This document shows positions 35,407 to 44,710 of a stretch of DNA of 64,000 nt, in pieces. The notes under the pieces were generated by a model, which saw only the letters and a list, made by a program, of their open reading frames with translations, searched no databases and was not told the DNA's origin. This DNA comes from Hysterangium stoloniferum (taxonomy: Eukaryota > Basidiomycota > Agaricomycetes > Hysterangiales > Hysterangiaceae), in assembly GCA_015178975.1 (NCBI GenBank), contig WHVD01000030.1, forward strand, positions 728,473 through 792,472, read 5' to 3'. Position numbers and translations under genes: made by a program. The stretch's first letter is position 1; each line of letters starts with the position of its first letter.

Positions 35407-35950
35407 TGTTACAACCCGTTCCTGGATGTTTCAATATCTGACTTCTGATCTCCGACTATGGAACATCATAGTTACCGTATCATCCGTGTTCTTCCCTTGT
35501 TCCGCATTTGGTAATTTGTCCGTTGACAAGTATTCACTCGTTTGTTTGTTGTATTCCCATTTTGGAATATTGTCTCCCTAATATGTCTTATTGTATTTCC
35601 ATTTTAAGAGCACTTCCATTTCTGTCTTATTATGGTCTTAGTTTGTAGTACAATAATGAGTAGACTTATATTAGTTTCCGCGAATTTGTACTTTACCTTA
35701 GATCTGATATCGACTTAGTTTCTTATTCCTCCTCCTGTCTTTCTGTACGCTCGATATTCGGAACTCTTCGGAACTCTGAATATCTGTATCTTCCATCATA
35801 AGCCTTATTTCCAAAATTAAGGACTTTGAGCGTTTGCGTAAAGGTGCAGCACATAAGCTGAAGCCGATGTCCTGACCCTATCCACTAGTTTCCGACTTCC
35901 CGGTGACTTTCCGATAGTTCCGGAATAAGTTCCCAACATGGCACTTAACA
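35407..35950 (+). repeat. Gypsy B 3' LTR
   Basis: 544 bp from TGTTACAACCCGTTCCTGG to CATGGCACTTAACA, the same length as the 5' LTR. Differences are mainly transitions, for example TATCTGACTTCTG versus TATCCGACTTCCG. Confidence 0.93.
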
Positions 35951-36115
35951 GTTACCAAAGGAAACAATGGTTACCAAAGGAAACAACGGTTACCAAAGGA
36001 AACAACGGTTACAAAAGGACCAATGGTTGCAAAAGGAGGAAAGCTTTCAAAGGGAGCAACATTTCAAAGAAGCAACCATTTTAAAAGGGGTAATCATTTC
36101 AACTGAAGCAACCAA
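35951..36115. repeat. 18-bp minisatellite GTTACCAAAGGAAACAAC
   Basis: Begins exactly at the end of the Gypsy B 3' LTR. The first three to four units are nearly identical (GGTTACCAAAGGAAACAA), then degenerate to AGCAACATTTCAAAGA-type units. Confidence 0.8.
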
Positions 36116-36117
36116 TT

Positions 36118-36525
36118 GATATATTGTATTCTATTTTAATTTATTGTAATTTATTTTAGTGTATTATATTTTAATTTTGTTTATTGTATTTTATTTGGAT
36201 TCATTGTACCTTATGCTGATTTGGTGTATTTTATTTTGATTTAATATATTTTACTTTGTTTTATTTTATTTTATTCAATTCTTAAAGATTTTATTTTATT
36301 TGGATTTGGATTTATTATATTATTTTCTTTTTAAATATTTTAATTTTGTTTATTGTATTTTATTTGGATTCATTGTACCTTATGCTGATTTAGTGTATTT
36401 TATTTTGATTTAATATATTTTACTTTGTTTTATTTTATTTTATTTTGATTTGGATTTATTATGTTATTTTCTTTTTAAGTATTTTATTTTTATTTATTGT
36501 ATTTTATTTTAATAATTCCCAGATT
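36118..36525. repeat. AT-rich repeat with ~100-bp direct duplication
   Basis: Almost pure A/T made of TTTATTGTATTTTATTT-like units. A block of about 100 bp starting TTAATTTTGTTTATTGTATT occurs twice, at about 36171 and 36340, 169 bp apart. Confidence 0.75.
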
Positions 36526-36589
36526 TTATTCAGATTTTCCCGGAAATCCATGTAGACCTCCTCCCGGGATTTGCCATCCTTCTCTGGGA

Positions 36590-36990
36590 AAATGGCTTCA
36601 CACATGCCTCCGTGAGGGGTGTGGGAAATACTTCTGCGAAGGGCATGGGAAATAGTAGATTTTTTTATTATTATTAATAAAAATAGCATGATATGGAAGG
36701 GTGTGGGAAATCCTTCTGGCAGAGGCATGGGAAATGTGCTTGTGAGGGGCACACGAAATGCCACCATGTGTCCAAAAAATACTCCCATGCATGTAACAAT
36801 ACTCCCGTGGTGTCAGAGAATACCTCCACACACGTGACAGAATACCACCTCTCGTCACAAAATACCTCCACATGTCACAAAGTACTTCCATGCCCATCAC
36901 AAAATACTCCCAAGGTGCCGAAAATACTCCCACAGTTGCAAAAATGCTCCTGCAGCGTCAAAAAGCTCCCGTGAGTGCAGAAAAGCATCT
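36590..36990. repeat. Satellite-like region of related short units
   Basis: Variants of GTGTGGGAAATxCTTCTG (36610-36750), then of CACAAAATACCTCCAC / AAAATACTCCCAC (36775-36970). Open frames here on both strands are repeat artefacts. The unit CAAAAATGCTCCTGC recurs inverted near 50030-50130. Confidence 0.65.
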
Positions 36991-37263
36991 GGATTGGTTC
37001 TGTGCTGACTAAGAATACAGGAGGTGAATAAGCTGATGGTACCTTTTACCTGTCTTTTATGGGAGGGAGTTCAGGTGCTCCGCACCCTCACAGCACCTAA
37101 AAACACCCACCACCCCACCATGCTCCTTTCACTTAGTTGATGATGATCACTGGGAAAACCCCTCTCTCCAAGAGATTTTAGGATCCATAGTAGAGCCTTA
37201 TCTTATATAAACTCCAATAAACTCTATTGTAAAGTTGTGGGGTGGTAGCATGGTGGGGGCTTG
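36991..37263. other. Unassigned flank of a solo LTR
   Basis: No gene recognised. Ends with the CCTCC target duplication of the solo LTR starting at 37269. Confidence 0.4.
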
Positions 37264-37955
37264 CCTCCTGTTATGACTGTGTCGCAACCCGATGGTCCCC
37301 AAGGTTATCGCCACCTATCGATGTTTCAAGTTAGCATTCAAGTCATTGCATTGGAAACCATTGGACTCCTGATGCTGACATATGCTTTTGCGGTGATCAA
37401 ACTCCATTTACGCCCCCATCAAAATATACTCATACTATCTGGTTAAACTCTGATATGTCCCTTTTTATTATGATGATCCATTCTACTCTATGTTTCACAT
37501 ATGTCTATATATACTTGTAACCCTCAGACTATTTCCTTTTCTCGTAATCCCACTCTCGGTTATTTTACAGCCTCCGAACTAATTGTAACCTTCCCGTTTC
37601 TAGTCAAGCTTATTTGTCAATACCATTTTCCCCTCTTCTCCTAGTTAGTATTTTCTAGATGCCGAATACTTGTATATGAACCCGCTGTAGTTGTAGTTAC
37701 TAGGCAATCAGAATATCAACTCGGAATACCCTCTTACACCTCTAGAAGTCGCATACTAAGTATTCTGCCCTCTGCCTTCGCATGCGCTCGCCCACTCTCG
37801 GTCCCCGACCCCTTGGCCCGACACTCGACTTATCCTTCAGTCCCGATCAGTAACTCACTGAGAGGTACTCGTTAGGACTAGTCTTTGCCCGTCCAAAATC
37901 TAAGGACACCCAACAGTTATTTGCGAGGGTGCAGCACATAAGCTGAAGCCAAGTC

Positions 37956-38351
37956 TGTTAGAATAGCAAGCACGCAATAGTCCCTTTATGGTAAGGTCAT
38001 GACGTACCAGCCCATAAGACAAAAGCCTTCCTTTGTTGTACTCCTTTATTGTTTCCTTTTGTCACATGAAAATATTTCTCCAGAACATTCTAGTACACAT
38101 TCCATGCTATTGTTCTCATTTTCTCTTTGTTCCGAGTTAGCTTAAATACAAGCCATCCCAGTCAACTTCACCTCAGCTATTTGGCATACAGCGTGCAAAT
38201 ACTGAGGTGAGATACTTACTACTATGCATTCCTAACTCTTTTACTTATTACCATTACCTTAGTATTGTTCTTTCACTTAGGTAATCAATAACTAGCTATT
38301 TGGCATACAGTGTGCAAATACTGAGTATTGTTCTTTCACTTAGTTCTCACA
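37956..38351 (+). repeat. Copia D 5' LTR
   Basis: TGTTAGAATAGCAAGCACGC to TTAGTTCTCACA. Inside, GCTATTTGGCATACAGYGTG occurs twice (about 38178 and 38295), and TAGTATTGTTCTTTCACTTAG-like sequence also repeats, showing an internal duplication of about 100 bp. Confidence 0.93.
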
Positions 38352-38366
38352 GGTTATTGGGCCCCG
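38352..38366 (+). promoter_or_regulatory. Copia D primer-binding site, initiator-Met type
   Basis: GGTTATTGGGCCCCG directly after the LTR. This matches the Copia A site with one extra T and is complementary to the initiator tRNA-Met anticodon arm (GGGCCCATAACC) except for that base. Confidence 0.65.
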
Positions 38367-38390
38367 CGCTACACTACGCTTAGTTTCAAA

Positions 38391-39111
38391 ATGTCTATTA
38401 CAGCCACTTCCTTATCTGACTCCCTTCCATCTTCTGTTCCCAAGCTTGACAACACTGGCGTAAACTGGGCCATCTTCGCGGTCCGGTTCCAAGATGCTAT
38501 TGAAGCAAAAGGATTTTGGGGCCACTTCGATGGCAAATCCCCACGACCAACTGAACAGACCAAACCTACTGAAGAAGAGTCAGCTGCAATCACATTGTGG
38601 GACAAAAATGAAAAATCTGCCAAATCTTTGCTCACCCAAAAAATTTCCCGACTCAACCCTCATGCGAGTACACTCCAAAAAGACTGTAAAGGATCGATGG
38701 GACTCCATAGTCTCTGAGTACACCGAAAAGGGTGCTTACGCACAAACGGACCTAAAAACGTGTTTCCTCGACATGCGGTGTGCCGAAAAAGGCAATGTGC
38801 GAGAATTTCTGGACACTCTGAGAGTTAAAAGGGAAGAATTAGCATCTGTGGGAGTGGACATAAATGAAATGGATTACCATTCCACTATTATTTCATCCCT
38901 GCCCATAGTGATGTCTAATTTTGCTTCAAATCAGTTAGCAGCAGCAAGAATATGGAGCCCTACCGGTACAATTACACCAGACAAACTCATCATGCTCATT
39001 TCTGAAGAATTCGAGTGCCAGAAAACGTTGCGAGCCAAGTGCTCAGGAAAACCGAAGGAAGATGTTGACGATGAAGCATTGTATGCTGGCTCAGGAAAGG
39101 GAAATAATTGA
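38391..39111 (+). pseudogene. Copia D Gag
   Basis: Starts ATG 38391 (MSITATSLSDSLPSSVPKLD) with the Gag core NTGVNWAIFAVRFQDAIEAK. The frame shifts near 38650 into VKDRWDSIVSEYTEKGAYAQ, CAEKGNVREFLDTLRVKREE and LIMLISEEFECQKTLRAK, ending at the TGA at 39109. The zinc knuckle CWNCNEKGHKQDS lies in the next frame, which overlaps this end. Confidence 0.85.
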
Positions 39112-42100
39112 AACCCCGTGGCATATGCTGGAACTGCAATGAGAAAGGACATAAGCAAGACAGCTCTCCCAAGCCAAAAAAGGATGAAAAGCAACAGGAT
39201 GACCTATCCAAGAAGTCCGGTGGCTCTGCAAATGTTGCAGAGGATTCGGATTCTGAATGTGAAGGCGCATTTGCTGCAGATGCTGAGTTCCTTTTGGACT
39301 CCAGCAATAGTTTGCCCAACTTGGGACGACTCACCGAAATACCTGTTGATGACGGAGCACTGGACACATGGTCCATGAGTGATTCCTCGTATCAGGAGGG
39401 TGACTTTGATGATAGCATGTCTGACTGGTTCTCTGTTATCGATGACAACGATGAGACAGATGACATGCCCGAAATTGCTGCTGCAACCACCACAGATGTT
39501 GAGCAATCCGAGCAGATGTGCATCAAGTTAATAGACTCGGGATGCTCTCAAACAATGACGCCATACCAAAACAAACTCCAGAATTTCGTGAAGATTTCCC
39601 TGAAAACTTTTTGCGCTGCAAATAGAAACAGTTTTCATGCTGTGGGAAAAGGCGAACTAACAATGAACTTACCGTGTGGAGTCGACACTTCTACATTGCA
39701 CCTCTCGGAAGCATTATATTCCCCAGACATAGGATATACACTGATCTCTGTTGGACAACTGGACGAGATGGGATTTTCTGTCACATTTGGCAATGGCAAA
39801 TGTGTTATTTACAATTCAAAGGGCAGCATGATCGGCAAAATCCCCAGATCAAAGAAGGGTCTGTACAAAACTGTTAGTGGGATAAACTTCGCGAATGCTG
39901 CAGAGGAACTCACTGTTGATATGTTCCATCGCCGAATGGGCCACATTGCCCCCCATGTTGCATGCCGACTGGTGCAAAGTGGCTTTGTAACAGGCATCAA
40001 ACTTGAGCACTCACCTGGCAATGACCCTTTTTTTTGCGAGTCATGCATCTATGCAAAGGCCACCAGGAGACCAGTGGCAAAGATAAATCAGGGTGGACGT
40101 GCTGCAGGTTTTGGAGACATAATACACACTGATGTGTGGGGGCCTGCCCCAACACCAACACTAGGAGGATGTTGTTATTATGTGACGTTCACAGATGATA
40201 GCACTCGTTTTACTTACCTGCGCTTACTCAGCACAAAGGCTGAGACCTTCAATGCCTACAAAGACTTTGAGGCCTGGTGCAATATGCAACTGAACATACA
40301 GATCAAGAAGTTGCATTCCGATCGAGGTGGTGAGTACCTAAGCAACGCCTTCCAGGAACATCTACGGAAGAAAGGAACTGAGCAAAAACTCACTGTGCAT
40401 GACACGCCCCAACACAATGGCATCGCCGAACGACGCAATCACACAATCCTCAAACGCATTCTCTCCTGCATGCTAGTGGGCTGCCAAAATTCTTGTGGGG
40501 AGAAGCTGCCTGCCATGTAATTTGGTTGCTGAACAGAACATCAACAAAGGCTGTGGGCAACACAACACCTTTTGAGGCTGTTTTCAAAAAGAAGCCAGAC
40601 CTGAAGGAACTGCGAGAATGGGGAGAGAAGACCTGGGTAAGGATTGAGGGAGGTGATAAGTTGGGAGGACGTGTTCGTGAAGGACGATGGATGGGTTTTG
40701 ATGAGAAGAGCAATGGTGTCAGAGTGTATTGGGTCAACACCAGGACCATAACAGTCGAACGAAATGTGTACTATGACAACACCAATGTGTCAGCCTCTCA
40801 TCTCAAAGGGGACAATTTGGAACTCACCAAGACGGCAGGAACTGACAGCACTGGATACACATCCACCCATTCCCCACCATCTCCAGTAATTATTGACGAA
40901 TCCACTACCAGCACTAACCAGCCCCAAGTAAGAAAACGTGACCGCAAGCCTAGCCAACGCGTTCAAGATATTCTGCAGGGCACTGGTGTAAGCACTCACT
41001 GGCGATCTGAACCAAAAATCACCCCTGGCATTCAAATGCCCACCACCAATCCTCCGAGCGGTCTCACTGAAGTGTTAGAAGGCGACGGTACTGCCGACTG
41101 GATGTTGCTGTCTGAACTACAAGATGAGTATGCATTGGCCCTCGAGATCAGCAATGCGGAGGCAATCGAACCATGTTCATTGGCTGAAGCCAAGCGTCGT
41201 CCTGATTGGCCACTATGGGAGCAAGCAATTTTAGCTGAACTGGAAACATTGCACCTGGGAACTCGTTGAACCTCCTGAGGAAGCCAACATAATTGGCTCA
41301 AAATGGGTGTTTCATGCCAAAAAGGATGCTGGCGGAAATGTAGTCAGGTATAAAGCTCGTCTGGTAGCGCAAGATTTCTCCCAAGTCCCCGGTGTTGATT
41401 ATTTTGATACATTCGCACCTGTAGCAAAACTGGCATCGATCCAGACCGTGTTGGCAATAGCAGCTGAGCAGGACCTTGAACTACATCAGATCGATGTCAA
41501 GGGAGCTTATCTAAATGGCACACTCACTGGCAACGAAAAAATCTTTATGAAACAGCCCCCTGGCTACCACGCCCCAAATTCTACGGGCCAAGTCTGCTGA
41601 CTCCTAAAAACTCTGTATGGATTGAAACAATCGGGACGCCGGTGGTACCAGAGGCTCGTTGAAATTATGGACGCATTAGGTTTTATTCGGAGCAATGTTG
41701 ACCAAGCGGTATTCTATCGAAACGCGAGTGATATCCTGACTATTGTGTTAGTCCATGTAGATGATTGCACGATTGCTTTGAGCTCGGCAGACACCATTGC
41801 TTCCTTCAAAAAGGACGTCGCCTGCCACGTCGAAATCACTGACTTGGGTGAACTGCACTGGTTGTTAGGAATCGAGGTTGTAAGGGAACGAGACCAAAAT
41901 ATCTTACGTTTATCCCAGCGTTCATATATTGACTCGATCCTCCACCGCTACCATCTTGAGGACCTCAAGCCAGTCTCCACCCCGATGGACCCGAACGCCA
42001 GACTATCTTCCTCACAATGTCCCTCCACAACACTTGAAAGCGCTGCAATGCGTGACATACCCTACCATGAAGCCGTTGGATCCTTAATGTACGCCACCTT

Positions 42101-42725
42101 GGGTACCCGCCCAGATATTGCTTTCGCCGTACAAGTCGTCTCACGTTTTAACATCAATCCTGGCCGGGAACACTGGACCACCGTCAAAAGAATTTTTCGA
42201 TACCTGGCCGGTACCAAAGATCTTTGGTTAACTTACAAAAAACTAGGCAACGACCAACGACTTACTGGTTATGCTGATGCAGATGGAAGCCTCGCTGAAG
42301 ATCGCCGTGCCATATCCGGGTACGCTTTTCTACTCAATGGAGGGGCTGTATCTTGGAGTGCGAAACGGCAAGAGATTGTCTCATTGTCCACGACTGAGAG
42401 CGAATATGTGGCCGTAACCCACGCCTCCAAAGAAGCGCTTTGGCTACGGTCCTTGCTTACCCAGCTGTTTGGTTCCCCTGATGGGCCCACGACTTTATTC
42501 TCCGAAAATCAATCTGCTATTGCGCTTACCAGGGATCATCAATATCATGGACGCACCAAGCATATCGATGTCCACTTTCATTTTGTTCGTTGGATTATTG
42601 AGAATGGCTCCCTTCGACTCATTTATTGCCCCACCGACGACATGGTTGCTGACACCTTAACCAAGGTGCTCCCTTCCGCCAAGGTCAAACACTTCGCCGC
42701 TGCATTAGGACTCTATGCGGCTTGA
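39108..42725 (+). pseudogene. Copia D Pol: protease, integrase, RT, RNase H
   Basis: Frame 39108-40520: knuckle, protease LIDSGCSQTMTP, integrase FHRRMGHIAPHVA, CESC, IIHTDVWGPAP (Asp), LHSDRGGEYLS (Asp), HNGIAERRNHT (Glu). The frame shifts near 40490 to 40493-41269 (WGEAACHVIWLLNRTSTKAV), and again near 41265. RT then runs GSKWVFHAKKDAGGN, ARLVAQDFSQVPGVDYFDTF, a TGA at 41598 (QVC-stop-LLKTLYGLKQ, where Arg is usual), and VHVDDCTIAL (VDD). RNase H: GYADADGSLAEDRR, TESEYVAVTHASKEALWL, and ENQSAIALT with Glu where DNQSA is typical. Ends at 42725. Recognisable throughout but not translatable as one protein. Confidence 0.9.
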
Positions 42726-42732
42726 GGGGGAA
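42724..42732 (+). promoter_or_regulatory. Copia D polypurine tract
   Basis: GAGGGGGAA overlaps the pol stop and directly precedes the 3' LTR TGTTAGAATAG. Confidence 0.75.
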
Positions 42733-43128
42733 TGTTAGAATAGCAAGCACGCAATAGTCCCTTTATGGTAAGGTTATGACGTACCAGCCCATAAGACAAA
42801 AGCCTTCCTTTGTTGTACTCCTTTATTGTTTCCTTTTGTCACATGAAAATATTTCTCCAGAACATTCTAGTACACATTCCATGCTATTGTTCTCATTTTC
42901 TCTTTGTTCCGAGTTAGCTTAAATACAAGCCATCCCAGTCAACTTCACCTCAGCTATTTGGCATACAGCGTGCAAATACTGAGGTGAGATACTTACTACT
43001 ATGCATTCCTAACTCTTTTACTTATTACCATTACCTTAGTATTGTTCTTTCACTTAGGTAATCAATAACTAGCTATTTGGCATACAGTGTGCAAATACTG
43101 AGTATTGTTCTTTCACTTAGTTCTCACA
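42733..43128 (+). repeat. Copia D 3' LTR
   Basis: 396 bp, essentially identical to 37956-38351. Followed by the AAGTC duplication and then the remaining 55 bp of the split solo LTR. Confidence 0.93.
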
Positions 43129-43193
43129 AAGTCCTTCTGATTGGTCCCCATCAGCCTACCGACACTAGTCAGTTTTCAGTTCTTAACACCTCC

Positions 43194-43616
43194 CACAGGT
43201 CATACATAGCTTTGTATGGCACAAATGATGTGAATATGCATTACAAAGCATGTGGGTGCTGTCACCTAATATTCTCATGTCAGAGTGGGTATATACATAT
43301 ACAATAGAAGTTACAAGATGTCTATTTGCACCAACACCAGATACAGAGACCTTTGAAGAGAGCCCCAATTTGCACTTCTTGCCCATGAAATGGCAACAGG
43401 TGAGGGACAGGCAAAGTGCAGGAAGATGCATTATGTCAGCTATGTACAGCTGTGTATGTGACATTTAGAGATTTGGGGTTACACATAGAGCATTGCAAGC
43501 ACAGAGCCGTCTAGCTGCTGGGAAGTGCAAGACCATCCAGCAGGCTGTGGCAACATAGCTTATGCATTCTAATTAGGTTGGAGTTCAGGGGGGCTATGTG
43601 GCAAGCTAATTAGGTT
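43194..43616. other. Intergenic, nothing recognised
   Basis: Short open frames only, between two solo LTRs. Confidence 0.4.
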
Positions 43617-43621
43617 ACAAA

Positions 43622-43867
43622 TGTTAGAATATAGGGCTGTGTGAGCATGCACAAGGTGCCACACCAGCAATTTGCCACCCTATTGTTCTTTTGAGTGTGG
43701 CTTAACGCTGTGTTGCCATACATCTATTGTTCTCAAGGCATATATAACTAGTATAGATTTCTTGTACTTACACTATTCATTTCCCTCCTACGAGACACAG
43801 AGGGTCAAACGGAAATTATATTCCTCATTGCTTGAGATTCACGAGCTTTTAAGATCTTATTTCAACA
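43622..43867 (+). mobile_element. Solo LTR (246 bp), family unassigned
   Basis: TGTTAGAATATAGGGCTGTG to GATCTTATTTCAACA, with perfect 5-bp duplication ACAAA at 43617-43621 and 43868-43872. The start resembles the Copia D LTR (TGTTAGAATA) but the rest differs. The strand is assumed from the TGTTAG start. Confidence 0.75.
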
Positions 43868-43872
43868 ACAAA

Positions 43873-44710
43873 TAGAAGATACACAGGTGGTGTTATCCGC
43901 CTGCCCCGAGCGCTCTACTACATTTGATTTTTGTTTAATAATATTTTTCAATTCAATTTAATTTTCTATATTATTCTGGAATTTACATATTCACCTGCAT
44001 TATGCAGTGCAGGAGGTGCGGTTGCTGCAGTTAGAAGTGCACATCATTTACATGGTGGTAGGTATTCTGCCCGCCATCAACTTCTTTCAATTAACCAGAA
44101 GCAATAGGCTACTTGCACCTAAATTACATCTACTCTACGCTTGACAGTGGGCCTCCTACCAGTCTCGCATATACATCTTCACCCTCAACAATTCTTCGCA
44201 ATGGGTATGCCTAGTATGCAGAGTGCGACGCCTCGTCTGAAAATTTCCACGTCCGGCTCCTCCTCGTTTCCTAGAAAGGACATCACAAGGCCTTATTCTA
44301 TTGGCACAATAACCAACCGGCAATTCCACTCAAATATTATGCTTTCTTCAGAAGCAGCCCACCACCTCATAAAGGAACAAACTGGAAGCCGGAGTTCCCT
44401 TGATATTGGATTACTAGACAACATGTTTTCTTTCACTAACCTTACAACTCGGCTGTTGCCTCTTTAGGTGTTTAGAGTAAGTAATATGTTCCAAACGGAC
44501 ATGATACAGTATACCTCCATGTACAATATTATAATATTCACTAAGGCTCCCATCACTGCCACCAATGCACACAGGTGATCGCTCTCACAATTCACTATTA
44601 CGATAGCCGGTCAAACGCAGAGGAGCAAGAAATGCAATTTTAACAGAGCTATGATAACGGCTTGGGTGGAACAATAGCAATATACATTGTGGTTTGATGT
44701 GATTTCAAAT
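43873..44710. other. Flank of the reductase gene, one 108-codon open frame of unknown value
   Basis: 44141-44467 (+) is open for 108 codons (MTVGLLPVSHIHLHPQQFFA to TNLTTRLLPL). I recognise no family and see no support for its being a gene. Otherwise nothing was recognised 3' of the A-T-R gene. Confidence 0.35.

Larger units (their letters stand above)
27835..35950 (+). mobile_element. Ty3/Gypsy chromodomain retrotransposon 'B', decayed
   Basis: Element with two 544-bp LTRs (27835-28378 and 35407-35950; TGTTA...TAACA). The order between them is Gag, protease, RT, RNase H, integrase, chromodomain, then an antisense gene before the 3' LTR. A solo LTR (31890-32729) interrupts the integrase. At least eleven in-frame TGA codons and several frameshifts disable it. 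The flanks (CTTCC left, GTTAC right) do not form a target duplication, so the ends may derive from recombination. Confidence 0.93.
37956..43128 (+). mobile_element. Full-length Ty1/Copia retrotransposon 'D'
   Basis: 5.2-kb element with 396-bp LTRs (37956-38351 and 42733-43128) that differ, as far as I can see, at a single base (AAGGTCATG versus AAGGTTATG). Target duplication AAGTC at 37951-37955 and 43129-43133. Gag, protease, integrase and RT-RNase H are all recognisable but broken by frame changes and a TGA, despite the very young LTRs. Confidence 0.95.
37269..43188 (+). mobile_element. Solo Gypsy LTR split by Copia D
   Basis: The left part 37269-37955 (starts TGTTATGACTGTGTCGC) and right part 43134-43188 (ends CAGTTCTTAACA) join into a 742-bp LTR once Copia D and one AAGTC are left out. 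It is flanked by CCTCC at 37264-37268 and 43189-43193. The stretch GTGCAGCACATAAGCTGAAGC near 37930 is shared with the Gypsy B LTRs and, in inverse, with the Gypsy C family LTRs. Confidence 0.88.

Noticed and set aside
27830-35955. Target-site duplication for Gypsy B
   Set aside because: Flanks CTTCC and GTTAC do not match, even allowing shifts of a few bases.
36598-36974. Overlapping frames on both strands (MGVFSAPWEYFVMGMEV and others)
   Set aside because: Repeat-derived; the same DNA repeats also occur near 50 kb without coding capacity.
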